Positions 17,317 to 26,051 are shown, counted from the stretch's first letter. The stretch: 64,000 bases of DNA from DALYJJ01 sp031969915 (GCA_031969915.1 DALYJJ010000005.1:1-64000); one strand, 5' to 3'. Numbers and translations: made by a program. The notes: a model not told the origin generated them from the letters alone.

Positions 17317-19884
17317 TCACTCACTCTTCACGATTGTGCCCGGCTGAAGCCGCAGTACACGGCTCGCCGGCGGAATCGCGGCCGCCAACGCTACGAGGAG
17401 GACGATCCCGGAACTCCCCGCCATTGCCGGCCATGACCACGGCGTGAACGCCGCCTGCTTCCCCGCGGCCACCCACGCCAGCGGGACCGCAATCGCGAAT
17501 CCGATCCCCAATCCGAGCAACGCCTGCCGCGTTGCGCCCGCCAGGGTGGTGAGGAACAGCCGCTCCGGCCCCGCCCCCAGCGCCATCCGGATCGCCAACT
17601 CCCGCATCCGCCGCGAGAACAACGCCGCCGCGATGCCGTGCAGCCCCGCCGCTGTCAGCGCCAGTGCCAGCAGCCCAAGGGCGTAGAAACTCCGCGTGCT
17701 CGCCCGCTCCACAAACAACGAGTCCAGGAAGTGCTGCCGCAGCGTCCGCGGCGCCAGCACGGTCAGCCCGGGCTGCGCCGCCGCCAGCTCCGTGCGCAGC
17801 ACGCCCAACCACCCTTCCGGGTCTCCGTGCGTCTCAATCGCGAACGTCAGCTCCCCTCGCGACGACAGAAACACGCCTCGCGGCCGCCGGACTTCCTGGA
17901 CCGAGCTCACCGGCGTGTCCTCCACCACCCCGACAATCGTGCGCAACTGCCCGTCGAACCGCGCCTGCCGTCCCAGGACGTTGCCCGTAGGCTCCATCAG
18001 CCGCGCCAGCGCCTCATTCACCAACACTCCGTTCTGATCCGTCGCCACCAGGTCGCGCCCCGCGCGGAACCGCAGCCCCAGCAACGTGCAGAACCCCGGG
18101 CCCGCCGAGCCCCCTCGGATCTCCCGCTCCCCGGCGAGTCCGGGCGCCTCCAGGCGAACCACCGGTCCCGCGATGCCCGACAGCGGCACCGTTACTCCAT
18201 ACGCCGCGCGCCGCACGCCGGGAATCGCCGCCAGCCGCCGCGCCACCGCTTCCGCGTCCAGGAACGCAGGAGACCCGTCCTCAGAGGTCGCCAACGCCAT
18301 CGCCAGCGCCACGGGCCGCCGGGTGTCGAAGCCCGGGTCCATGCGCTCCGCCGCGGAGAGCGAGTGCAGCAGCGCGCCCGCCGCGAACAGCAATACCTCC
18401 GCCACCGCCACCTGACTCACGATCAGCACGCTGCGGATCGGCACGCGAGCGTGAAACACGCGCATCGAGAGATCCCGCCGCAAGCCCGAAAGCATGTCCG
18501 TGCGCGAGGCGCGCCAAGCCGGAACCGCACCGAACGCGATGGCGCTGAACACCGCCAGCAACCCTGTGTACCACCACACTCGCGCCGACAGCGCGAAGTC
18601 GAACGTCAGCGGTACCGGCAGCGAGGGGAACGCCTCCGGCAGCAGGCGGATCAGGAGCCGCGAAGCCGCCAACCCCACCGCCGCTGCGATTGCCGAAAGC
18701 GCCGCGCTCTCCACCATCCACTCCCGTATCAGCCGGCCTCTCGGTGCGCCCAGCGATTGCCGGATTGCCGTCTCGTGCCGCCGCTCCTCCGCGCGCGCCA
18801 GCAGAACTCCAGATACGTTCGCGCACGCCACCGCCAGCACCAGCCCGAGCAGGGAGACGCCGATGAAGGCGATGTTCCGGTTGCCAAGCCGCCGCTCGGC
18901 CAAACGGTCGTAAATCCATGGCGCGAGCGGCGCTCCCGCCGTGACCGGCATTTCCCGATACACCGACTCCACTTCCGCCGCCGCCCGAGCCTCGCCGCTC
19001 CCAGGTTCCAACCGCGCCCACACCGTTCCGTCCCGGTTGTCACGGCGCTCAATCATCGGACGGAACGCCGGGTGTGCCTCCATCCATCGCTCGATGCCGA
19101 TCCACAGGTCTGCCGGCGGTACGCCATCCATCCCTTGAAAGCCGGCCATCGCCACGCCCTGAATGGAGAACGGCTGGCCTGAAACCAGCAGCGTCCGGCC
19201 GATCGCGTCCGCGCGGCCTTCGAGCGTGCGCATCCAGAAACTGTGGCTCACCACGACGCCCGGGCGGTCGGTCGTCAGCCCCGGGCCCAGGTGCAGCGTA
19301 AGACCCAGCAGCGTGAAATAGCCGTCGCTCACCAGATTTGCGAAGGTCAGCGTGCGGCGGCCGTTCACCGCCACGAACGCGCCCTGCTTGCGCTGGAACG
19401 CCACACCCTGAAACGTTTTCAGGGTCCTCTGTAGATCCAGGAACTCGGGGTATGAGAGGTTCACGGAACGCCGTTCGCTCCCCGGCGTGGTCTCCCGCAG
19501 CCGGATCTCGCGGAGCGTCTCCGGCCGGGCCACCGGCGCGGGCGTCAGCAGCAGCCGGTCCATCACCGAGAACAGCGTCAGGTTCGGCGCCAGCGCCAGC
19601 GCCAGCGATACCACCGCGAGCGCCGCCGTGCCCGGCGACCGGGCCATCCGCCGCAGCGCATGCCGCACATCTCCGCCAAGCGTGTCCAGCCACACCCACG
19701 TCCACGCCGCGCGTGCGTCTTCCCGTACCCTCCCGGCATTGCCGAACTTCCGCAGCGCGGCGTAGCGCGCCTCCTCGGGCCGCATCCCCCGGGCGATGTT
19801 CTCATCCGTCTCCAGAGCCAGGTGATGCTCGATGTCCCGCTCCAGTGACCGTTCCCTCTCTTCCGCTCGCCGCCGCCAGAACAT
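17317..19884 (-). CDS. MacB/FtsX-type permease of the acidobacterial ADOP family
   Basis: 855 residues. The first 80 residues hold the ADOP-type N-terminal region (WRRRAEERERSLERDIEHHLALE, broken here by eye, then EEARYAALRKFGN). One membrane helix follows at about 90-110, then a MacB-like periplasmic domain, a block of three helices around residues 340-440 (AFIGVSLLGLVLAVACANV), a second periplasmic domain, and three C-terminal helices with RMRELAIRMALGAG. No ATPase is fused or adjacent, which is characteristic of these orphan permeases. It ends with the LQPGTIVKSE tail common in the family. It is downstream of and probably controlled by PadR, three bases away. Confidence 0.88.
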   Translation of the reverse strand: MFWRRRAEERERSLERDIEHHLALETDENIARGMRPEEARYAALRKFGNAGRVREDARAAWTWVWLDTLGGDVRHALRRMARSPGTAALAVVSLALALAPNLTLFSVMDRLLLTPAPVARPETLREIRLRETTPGSERRSVNLSYPEFLDLQRTLKTFQGVAFQRKQGAFVAVNGRRTLTFANLVSDGYFTLLGLTLHLGPGLTTDRPGVVVSHSFWMRTLEGRADAIGRTLLVSGQPFSIQGVAMAGFQGMDGVPPADLWIGIERWMEAHPAFRPMIERRDNRDGTVWARLEPGSGEARAAAEVESVYREMPVTAGAPLAPWIYDRLAERRLGNRNIAFIGVSLLGLVLAVACANVSGVLLARAEERRHETAIRQSLGAPRGRLIREWMVESAALSAIAAAVGLAASRLLIRLLPEAFPSLPVPLTFDFALSARVWWYTGLLAVFSAIAFGAVPAWRASRTDMLSGLRRDLSMRVFHARVPIRSVLIVSQVAVAEVLLFAAGALLHSLSAAERMDPGFDTRRPVALAMALATSEDGSPAFLDAEAVARRLAAIPGVRRAAYGVTVPLSGIAGPVVRLEAPGLAGEREIRGGSAGPGFCTLLGLRFRAGRDLVATDQNGVLVNEALARLMEPTGNVLGRQARFDGQLRTIVGVVEDTPVSSVQEVRRPRGVFLSSRGELTFAIETHGDPEGWLGVLRTELAAAQPGLTVLAPRTLRQHFLDSLFVERASTRSFYALGLLALALTAAGLHGIAAALFSRRMRELAIRMALGAGPERLFLTTLAGATRQALLGLGIGFAIAVPLAWVAAGKQAAFTPWSWPAMAGSSGIVLLVALAAAIPPASRVLRLQPGTIVKSE

Positions 19885-19887
19885 CTC

Positions 19888-20253
19888 TCACCCTTCCTGT
19901 TCCCGCTCGCGCGCCGGATGCATGATCCGCGCCACGGCCGCCGAGAATTTCTCCCAGCGCCGGTTCTCCTCCCTCAACTGCCTCCGCCCCTTCGGCGTCA
20001 ATTGGTAGAAGTTGGCGCGCCGGTTGTTCTCTGATATCCCCTCCGACGAGCGAATCCACCCCCGCTCGATGAGCCGGTGCAGCGCCGGGTACAACGAGCC
20101 CTGCTCCACCTGCAGCACATCGTCCGAGTTCCGCTCGATCGCCTTGGCGATCGCATGCCCGTGCGCCGCTCCCGCCGCCAGCGTCCGCAGGATCAGCATG
20201 TCCAGCGTCCCCTGCAACAACTCCAGCCGCTCGCGCTCTTCTTTAGTAGACAT
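19888..20253 (-). CDS. PadR family transcriptional regulator
   Basis: 121 residues. LLQGTLDMLILRTLAAG, then AHGHAIAKAIER, then VEQGSLYPALHRLIERGWI is the PadR winged-helix. RRANFYQLTPKGRRQL completes the wing, and a short helical C-terminus handles dimerisation. It is the regulator normally found directly in front of ADOP permeases. A good promoter lies immediately upstream (20263-20291), so the transcript would have almost no leader. Confidence 0.93.
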   Translation of the reverse strand: MSTKEERERLELLQGTLDMLILRTLAAGAAHGHAIAKAIERNSDDVLQVEQGSLYPALHRLIERGWIRSSEGISENNRRANFYQLTPKGRRQLREENRRWEKFSAAVARIMHPAREREQEG

Positions 20254-20262
20254 TCTAGGTGA

Positions 20263-20291
20263 ATCCTACGGCGGGCCGTCGCCGTTGTCAA
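20263..20291 (-). promoter_or_regulatory. Promoter of padR/permease operon with possible operator
   Basis: Reading the minus strand, TTGACA (20291-20286) and TAGGAT (20268-20263) are separated by exactly 17 bases, a near-consensus sigma-70 promoter. The predicted start of transcription falls only a few bases before the padR ATG at 20253. An inverted repeat TAGG-N5-CCTA (20256-20268) covers the -10 box and could be an autoregulatory PadR site; that part is inference. Confidence 0.6.
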
Positions 20292-20297
20292 GCCGTC

Positions 20298-20347
20298 GAA
20301 AGTCGTAGATGCTACCTTCAAGAGAGCCCCGCAGGGGTGAAGGCTCC
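20298..20347. repeat. Imperfect 50-bp direct repeat, copy 2
   Basis: Partner of 17251-17300 (38 of 50 positions identical by hand alignment, same orientation). It ends two bases before the cyaY start, so it also forms the cyaY leader. A small CCCC-gca-GGGG hairpin is centred near 20331. Confidence 0.6.
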
Positions 20348-20349
20348 TC

Positions 20350-20682
20350 ATGTTGGACGAACAGGAATTCAAAAGCCGCGCCGACGAGGCGCTTCAGGAG
20401 ATCTGCGAGGCGGTGAACGAGGCCGCGGAGGACTACGAGGGATTCGAGGCGGATTTTTCGAGCGGCGCCCTCGCCGTCGAATTCGATGCGCCGCCCGCCA
20501 AGTTCGTGGTCAGCCCGAACACCCCCGTGCGCCAGGTCTGGGTTTCCGCGCACACCAGGAGCTTCAAACTCGACTGGAACGCCGAGCGCGAGGAATTCGT
20601 TTTCGCCGAGACGAATCAAACGCTCCTCGAACTCATCGAGTGGGCGATCGGCAAACAGATCGGCAGGGAGGTCGTCCTCTGA
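20350..20682 (+). CDS. cyaY: Frataxin-like iron donor protein CyaY
   Basis: 110 residues with the CyaY outline: an acidic first helix (EFKSRADEALQEICEAVNEA), a strand region ending VEFDAPPAKFVVSPNTPVRQVWVSA, and a closing helix (TLLELIEWAIGKQIG). The PxRQVW block is the most conserved part of bacterial frataxins. The protein binds iron and modulates iron-sulfur cluster assembly. It is followed by hemW, another iron/haem-related gene. CyaY is best known from Proteobacteria, so an acidobacterial copy is worth noting. Divergent from padR. Confidence 0.8.
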   Translation: MLDEQEFKSRADEALQEICEAVNEAAEDYEGFEADFSSGALAVEFDAPPAKFVVSPNTPVRQVWVSAHTRSFKLDWNAEREEFVFAETNQTLLELIEWAIGKQIGREVVL

Positions 20683-20728
20683 CCGCGGCGCGGCATACCC
20701 GGCGCGCCCGCCCCACACGAATCCCCTG

Positions 20729-21826
20729 ATGCCCGGCGTCTACCTGTCCTATCCGTTCTGCGCGCAGAAGTGCACCTACTGCAACTTCGCCTCGGGCGTT
20801 CTGCCGCGCGAACTGGAGCCCGTGTACCGCGAGGCCCTGCGGGCCGAGATCGCCGCGCACCGTTGGTCCTGGACGCCGGAAACGGTGTACCTCGGAGGCG
20901 GCACGCCCAGCCAGATGGATCCTGCCGCGCTCGCCGGCCTGATCGATGCCATCCCAGGCCGCCCGTGGCGCGAAGCGACCATCGAAGCCGCGCCGGGCAC
21001 GGTGACACCGGAGGTCGCCGCCGCCTGGCGCGCGGCCGGTATCACCAGGGTCAGCCTGGGCGTGCAGAGCTTTGTCCCCCGCGAACTCGCCCGCACCGGC
21101 CGAAAGCACACCGCCGGGATCGTCGAGCGGGAAACCGCCACCCTGCTCGCCGCCGGCATTGCGGAGATCAACATCGACCTCATCGCCGGCCTTCCGGCGC
21201 AAACCGCGGAAACCTGGAACGAGTCCTTGGACTGGATCGAACGGCTCGCTCCCGCGCACGTTTCCGTGTACATGCTCGAGGTGGACGAAGACAGCCGCCT
21301 GGGCCAGGAAGTTCTTCTGAACGGCCAGCGGTACGGCGCGCCCGAGGTCCCCGGCGACGAGCGCATCGCGGCGTTCTATGAGACCGCGGTGGCGCGCCTG
21401 GAGTCGCTCGGCATCGCCCGCTATGAGATCTCCAACTTCGCGCGGCCCGGTTCCGAGTCCCTACACAATCTGAAGTACTGGCGCCTGGAGCCCTATGTGG
21501 GCTTCGGCGCCGATGCGCATTCCTTCGATGGCGGTCTTCGCTCCCAGAACGTCGAGTCCGTTCAGGACTACGTCACCCGCTATCGCGAGGGCCGGCCGCC
21601 GATCGAGGAGTCGACGCCCGCCCGGCTGGAGGAAGAGCGGTTCTTCGTCGGCCTGCGCCTCACTGAGGGCATCCACCCCGAGCCCGCCGAATGGGACCGC
21701 TTCGCCGCCCCCATTCGCCGCTTCCTCGATCTCGGCCTCCTCGCCTCCGACGGCGCCGCCCTCCGGCTGACTCCCCGCGGCGTCCTGCTTTCGAACGAAG
21801 TCTTCCAGGAGTTTCTTGCCGCATGA
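20729..21826 (+). CDS. hemW: Radical SAM haem chaperone HemW-like protein
   Basis: 365 residues from ATG 20729 (MPGVYLSYPF); the open frame upstream overlaps cyaY and is not coding. The radical SAM motif is CAQKCTYCNF near the N-terminus, followed by VYLGGGTPSQM, EAAPGTVTPE, RVSLGVQSF, NIDLIAGLPAQT and a conserved NLKYWR. HemW-type proteins are related to oxygen-independent coproporphyrinogen III oxidase but act in haem insertion into respiratory proteins. The stop overlaps the threonine aldolase ATG as ATGA. Confidence 0.9.
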   Translation: MPGVYLSYPFCAQKCTYCNFASGVLPRELEPVYREALRAEIAAHRWSWTPETVYLGGGTPSQMDPAALAGLIDAIPGRPWREATIEAAPGTVTPEVAAAWRAAGITRVSLGVQSFVPRELARTGRKHTAGIVERETATLLAAGIAEINIDLIAGLPAQTAETWNESLDWIERLAPAHVSVYMLEVDEDSRLGQEVLLNGQRYGAPEVPGDERIAAFYETAVARLESLGIARYEISNFARPGSESLHNLKYWRLEPYVGFGADAHSFDGGLRSQNVESVQDYVTRYREGRPPIEESTPARLEEERFFVGLRLTEGIHPEPAEWDRFAAPIRRFLDLGLLASDGAALRLTPRGVLLSNEVFQEFLAA

Positions 21827-22845
21827 ACCCGCTTATCGACCTTCGCAGCGATACCGTGACCAAGCCGACACCCGCCATGCGCCGCGCCATGGCCGAGGCG
21901 GAAGTAGGCGACGATGTCTATGGCGAAGACCCCACCGTCAATCGTCTGGAAGAGCGCGCCGCCGGGATTCTCGGTAAGGAGGCCGCGCTGTTCGTGCCCA
22001 CGGGCACCATGGGCAACACCATTGCCATCAAGCTGCTGACCGAGCATGGACAGGAAGTGATCTGCGAGGCGCGCGGGCACCTGCTCAACTACGAACTGGC
22101 CATGACCGCCTGGTTTGCGGGCTGCGTGATGCGCACCATCGCCTCGCCCGGCGGCCTTCTCACCTGGGAGCAGATCCGGCGCGAAGTCAAGCCGCTGGGA
22201 CCGCACTGGGCGCCCACCGGATGCATCGAGATTGAGAATACGCACAACATGGCCGGCGGCACCGTGTATCGCCAGGACACGATCGATGAAATCTGTCTTG
22301 AGGCGCACCGCCTGGGGCTCAAGGTCCACATGGACGGAGCGCGCCTGTTCAACGCCGCCGCCGCCACCGGCTGTCCCGTGAAAACCATCGTGCGCCCCGT
22401 CGATACAGTGATGTTCTGTCTCTCGAAGGGACTCGGCGCTCCGGTCGGTTCGATGCTCGCCGGGCCGCGCGAACTCATCGACAAGGGGCGGCTCTACCGG
22501 AAACGTCTCGGCGGCGGGATGCGCCAGGCGGGCGTGTTGGCCGCCGCCGGCCTCATCGCGCTCGAAGAGATGCCGCTGCGCCTTCACGAGGACCACGCCA
22601 ACGCGCGGTTCCTGGCGGAAGGCCTGGCTCGCATCCCCGGCGTCTCGCTTGAGCCCGAGCATGTGGCCACGAACATCGTGATCTTCTCGGTCGCCGGCGC
22701 CCCCGCGCTCAGCTCCCGGCTCAAGCAGCGCGGCGTGCTCGCCAATCCGGTGAACTCCACCGAAATGCGCATGGTGACGCATTACGACGTGGACCGCGCG
22801 GCGTGTGAGCGAGCCCTTGCGGCCGTGGAATCCGCGCTGTCGTAG
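21823..22845 (+). CDS. ltaE: Low-specificity L-threonine aldolase
   Basis: 340 residues from ATG 21823. The N-terminus IDLRSDTVTKPTPAMRRAM and AEVGDDVYGEDPTVNRLE are typical of this family. The PLP lysine is Lys202 in FCLSKGLGAPVGS, and HMDGARLFNAA carries the cofactor-binding Asp. It splits threonine or allo-threonine into glycine and acetaldehyde. It shares an ATGA overlap with hemW, which suggests coupled translation, although the two roles are unrelated. Confidence 0.93.
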   Translation: MNPLIDLRSDTVTKPTPAMRRAMAEAEVGDDVYGEDPTVNRLEERAAGILGKEAALFVPTGTMGNTIAIKLLTEHGQEVICEARGHLLNYELAMTAWFAGCVMRTIASPGGLLTWEQIRREVKPLGPHWAPTGCIEIENTHNMAGGTVYRQDTIDEICLEAHRLGLKVHMDGARLFNAAAATGCPVKTIVRPVDTVMFCLSKGLGAPVGSMLAGPRELIDKGRLYRKRLGGGMRQAGVLAAAGLIALEEMPLRLHEDHANARFLAEGLARIPGVSLEPEHVATNIVIFSVAGAPALSSRLKQRGVLANPVNSTEMRMVTHYDVDRAACERALAAVESALS

Positions 22846-22880
22846 CGTCGGAGAGCAGGGGCCGCGCTACACTGCTACCG

Positions 22881-23711
22881 ATGCCCTTCCACCTTAACGG
22901 CAAGACCGCGCTGGTCACCGGCGCGGGCCGCGGCATTGGCCGCGAGATCGCGCGGCAGCTTTCGGCGGCCGGCGCGAACGTCTTCCTGAACGATCTCGAC
23001 CCCGCCGTGGTGCGCGAGTCCGAACAGATCCTCACCGCCGGCGGCGGCCGGGCGGCGCATCTCGCCGGCGACCTCACCGATCCGTCCGTTCCTCAAGCGG
23101 TGGTGGATGGGGCGCTGGCCGCCTTCGGCTCGCTCGACATCATCGTCAACAACGCCGGCTATACCTGGGACAACGTCATTCAAAAGATGTCCGACGAGCA
23201 GTTTTCGGCGATGCTCGACATCCACCTTGTCGCGCCCTTCCGCATCCTGCGCGCGGCCTCTTCATGGCTCCGCGAGAGCGCCAAGCGCGAAACCGCGGAA
23301 GGCCGCCGGGTGATGCGCAAAGTGGTGAACATCACTTCCATTTCCGGCACCGATGGCAACCCCGGCCAGGCCGGCTATTCGGCGGGCAAAGCCGGTGTCA
23401 TCGGATTGACGAAGACGCTCGCCAAGGAGTGGGGCCGCTACAACGTGAACGTGAACGCGGTCGGCTTCGGCTTGATCGAAACCCGCTTGATCCAGCCGAT
23501 CTCCGGCCAGCCGGCGACGATCGACATCAAGGGGCGCCAGATTGCCGTCGGCGTCCAAGCCAAGGTGTTGGAGTCGGTGAAACAGATGTGCCCGCTGGGC
23601 CGCCTGGGCACGCCCGAAGAAGCGGCCGGAGCGGTCCTCTTCTTCTGCTCGCCGCTTTCCGATTACGTCAGCGGCGAAGTCCTCATCGCCAGCGGCGGCG
23701 CGCACTTCTGA
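22881..23711 (+). CDS. Short-chain dehydrogenase, FabG-like
   Basis: 276 residues. The cofactor loop TGAGRGIG is at 13-20, NNAG at 90-93, and the catalytic Ser (ITSISG), Tyr166 and Lys170 follow in YSAGK. The C-terminal IASGGAHF end is typical of FabG-like SDRs. It carries an insertion (about residues 200-220, around QPATIDIKGRQ) compared with plain FabG. It probably reduces a 3-oxoacyl or similar carbonyl; the substrate is unknown. A terminator hairpin separates it from the convergent subtilase. Confidence 0.88.
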   Translation: MPFHLNGKTALVTGAGRGIGREIARQLSAAGANVFLNDLDPAVVRESEQILTAGGGRAAHLAGDLTDPSVPQAVVDGALAAFGSLDIIVNNAGYTWDNVIQKMSDEQFSAMLDIHLVAPFRILRAASSWLRESAKRETAEGRRVMRKVVNITSISGTDGNPGQAGYSAGKAGVIGLTKTLAKEWGRYNVNVNAVGFGLIETRLIQPISGQPATIDIKGRQIAVGVQAKVLESVKQMCPLGRLGTPEEAAGAVLFFCSPLSDYVSGEVLIASGGAHF

Positions 23712-23751
23712 AAAAAGAACGCGCCCCGGGGTGAGGGGCCCCGGGGCGCGT
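23711..23751 (-). terminator. Rho-independent terminator of the subtilase gene
   Basis: A perfect 13-bp stem (23719-23731 with 23739-23751) closes a 7-base loop. On the minus strand it is followed by a T-rich run complementary to the AAAAAA at 23711-23716. It therefore ends subtilase transcription and may also block read-through from the SDR on the plus strand. Confidence 0.85.
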
Positions 23752-23762
23752 TGCGGCTTCGG

Positions 23763-25592
23763 CTACAGGCCGTTTTCTCCCCGAATGGAGAGCGCTTCCG
23801 CGAAGGGCTCGCTATTTACCCCCCACAGAACGCTGGTTCCCCAGATCACGCTGTAACCGGAAGTCTCCCGCGAGCCCCAGCAGACGCTGGAACCCCAGAG
23901 AATCGAGCTGTTGCTAACCAGGACACTGCTGCCCCACACCACCGAGGAGCCCCACAACACCGAGTTGCCCCAGAGCACCGAGGAGCCCCACATCACCGAA
24001 TTGTCGTTGACCAGCGTCACCTGCTGGCCGCTCTCCGAGCGCACGGCGCGCGGCGAAAGCGCGCTGGCGCCCGCGGGCAGCGTGTCGTTGTTGTTGAGCG
24101 CGGCCCACACATCCAGGTAGCCCGCGCCCACGGCGAAGATGTCGTACTGCGTCGTGTAATACGCGCCGGCCGTCGAATCGTAGACCGTGGTGGAGGTTGG
24201 GAAGCTCTTGTACGCGGTCTTCATCAGACGTGCTTTCACCAGGTCCGGAGTGATGTTCGGGTCCTTCTGAATCAGCAGCGCCGCCGCGCCCGCCACCATC
24301 GGAGCCGCCATGCTCGTGCCGCTTAGGCGGTAGTAGCCGTCTCCTGAACTCTTGAACGAGTAGTAGCTCGAAGCGACGATGTTCTCCGGATGTTCCTGTT
24401 GCAACCTTGAACTGGGCACGCCGGCGGCGATCATCAGGTTGCCGGGTGCCACCAGATCGGGCTTCACCACCTGGTCCACCAGCGTCGGGCCTTTCGAACT
24501 GTAGCTGGCGATCCGGTCGTCCGAGCGGCTCGCCGTTCCCATGTCTTTCATCGCGCCCACGGTGATCACCATCGGGTGATTCGCCGGTGAAGCGATGGTC
24601 CCGTAGCCGCTCGTGCCCGCCGAGTTGTCGCGGCCCCCGTTGCCCGCCGCCACCACCACCACCATGCCCGCGCGCCAGGCCCGTTCCACCGCCTGGCACA
24701 GCGGATCGAACCGGTAGCTCTCGAAGATCGGCCGGCCGAGCGACAGGTTGATCACCCGGATGTTGTAGCTTTGCTTGAGGTCGATTGCCCGGTCGATGGC
24801 GGCGATCACCGCGCTGTCGCTACCCGCGCCGCTGGCGTCCAGGACCCTCAGGTTGATGATCCGCGCGCCCGGCGCCACCCCACGAAACGTGCGGAAGGTT
24901 TTCCCTCCGCTCGACTCGCTGGCGTTCCCCGCCACGATGCCCGCCACATGCGTGCCGTGTCCATACAGGTCCGCGGACGTGGTCGAGCCGGGCACGAAGT
25001 TCTCCGAGTACACAATCCGGTCCCGCACGTCGGCGTGAGCATTCACGCCGCTATCGATCACCGCCACTCCCACGTTCCCGCCGGTCCATCCAAAGGTGTA
25101 GGCCCAAGCGGCGCCCACGGCCGGGCTCGCGTACTCCAGGCTTCCTTTCACCTTCCGGTCGGGCGTCACGTAGGTGACGTCCGGATCGGAGTCCAGGGCC
25201 GCCAGGGCGGCCGCCGGTAGAGTGACCGAGGCCGCAGGCACGGACCGGAACCGGTTGCGCAACTGACCACCCAGGCGTTGTAAGCGATCGAGCGCCGCCG
25301 CGCCCGGCGTCTGGCGGTACTGCACGATCACGTCCACCTGTCCGCTGCTCGGCACGTCGACGGAGATTTTCTTCGCTTCCAACGGCAGCGGCGCGGCCAG
25401 CAGGAGCGCCAGCAGGATGGACTGCAGGTAGTAAATGACTGGCGCCGCCAACGGCGTGCGCTTCGGTTGCGGCTTCGGCGGGGCGGCCGGCGCGCGGTCT
25501 TCTCGCGGAGCAGGCAGTGTGCCCCATAGTGCGGACGCCACGAGCGGCTGCGCCGGGGTCTGGGGAGTGGGATTCGGTTGAACGGTGGCCAT
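23763..25592 (-). CDS. Subtilisin-like S8 serine peptidase with C-terminal SVLWGS repeats
   Basis: 609 residues. The catalytic triad is Asp180 (AVIDSGVN), His212 (GHGTHVAG) and Ser427 (SGTSMAAP), with the oxyanion region at AAGNGG. An inhibitor-like propeptide (about 75-150) precedes the catalytic domain. Residues 51-72 form a hydrophobic secretion signal, but 50 Pro-rich residues precede it, so the true start may lie further in. The last 75 residues hold about nine copies of a hexapeptide SV(L/M/V/I/C)WG(S/N/T), a tail seen in acidobacterial S8 peptidases, perhaps for surface attachment or folding. Likely an exported protease. It has its own terminator. Confidence 0.9.
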   Translation of the reverse strand: MATVQPNPTPQTPAQPLVASALWGTLPAPREDRAPAAPPKPQPKRTPLAAPVIYYLQSILLALLLAAPLPLEAKKISVDVPSSGQVDVIVQYRQTPGAAALDRLQRLGGQLRNRFRSVPAASVTLPAAALAALDSDPDVTYVTPDRKVKGSLEYASPAVGAAWAYTFGWTGGNVGVAVIDSGVNAHADVRDRIVYSENFVPGSTTSADLYGHGTHVAGIVAGNASESSGGKTFRTFRGVAPGARIINLRVLDASGAGSDSAVIAAIDRAIDLKQSYNIRVINLSLGRPIFESYRFDPLCQAVERAWRAGMVVVVAAGNGGRDNSAGTSGYGTIASPANHPMVITVGAMKDMGTASRSDDRIASYSSKGPTLVDQVVKPDLVAPGNLMIAAGVPSSRLQQEHPENIVASSYYSFKSSGDGYYRLSGTSMAAPMVAGAAALLIQKDPNITPDLVKARLMKTAYKSFPTSTTVYDSTAGAYYTTQYDIFAVGAGYLDVWAALNNNDTLPAGASALSPRAVRSESGQQVTLVNDNSVMWGSSVLWGNSVLWGSSVVWGSSVLVSNSSILWGSSVCWGSRETSGYSVIWGTSVLWGVNSEPFAEALSIRGENGL

Positions 25593-25683
25593 GCGCGATG
25601 ACTATTGCAAGTCCGCAGCCAATCAAGAGTCGATTGAAATCAGAGGAGATGATCCGTTTGTGGGGAACCCGGCAGGCGCCGCC

Positions 25684-25713
25684 TTGTCCGGTGTGTCCGG
25701 ACAATTTGTCCGG
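25684..25713. promoter_or_regulatory. Triple TTGTCCGG/CCGGACAA inverted repeat
   Basis: TTGTCCGG (25684-25691), CCGGACAA (25697-25704) and TTGTCCGG (25706-25713) can form two mutually exclusive 8-bp pairings. It lies between the PilZ stop (25725) and the subtilase start (25592), on the upstream side of the subtilase. It could be a repressor site or an attenuator; there is no T-run to make it a simple terminator. Confidence 0.4.
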
Positions 25714-25724
25714 GTGGAGTCCGC

Positions 25725-26051
25725 TCAGGCGCTTTGTTCGCGGTCCAGGATGAAGAAGCCGCTCTCGCCGTCCGCCCCGCTGCTGGTCCGGCTCCAAGCC
25801 ACGCGCGCCCGCCCGGCGCAGCGTCCGCACAGAAACGCAACCTCCGCGCCCGAAGGCAGACCCGCGCCCGCGTATCGTGCCCGGAACCCGTGTTCGCTCT
25901 CGTCGAGCAGACGGCCCTTGCGGGTCACGCCCTGGCCCCGGTCGTCGACGAACAGCAGCCAGACCAGGCCCGACGCTTCGCGGCGCGGCTCGCTGCGGCG
26001 GTCAGTCTCCTGTACAAGCAATGGCCGGTTGTCGGTCAGGTGTGATTCCAT
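25725..26051 (-). CDS. PilZ domain protein
   Basis: About 108 residues. It has RRSEPR near the N-terminus and LLDESEHGFRAR later, matching the RxxxR and D/NxSxxG signatures of PilZ c-di-GMP receptors. The first 17 codons overlap the end of the sigma-54 activator in another frame, so the true start may be later. It is the last gene of the transporter operon and may bring c-di-GMP control to it, or to an unlinked motility or secretion system. Cyclic-di-GMP binding is inferred from the motif alone. Confidence 0.65.
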   Translation of the reverse strand: MESHLTDNRPLLVQETDRRSEPRREASGLVWLLFVDDRGQGVTRKGRLLDESEHGFRARYAGAGLPSGAEVAFLCGRCAGRARVAWSRTSSGADGESGFFILDREQSA

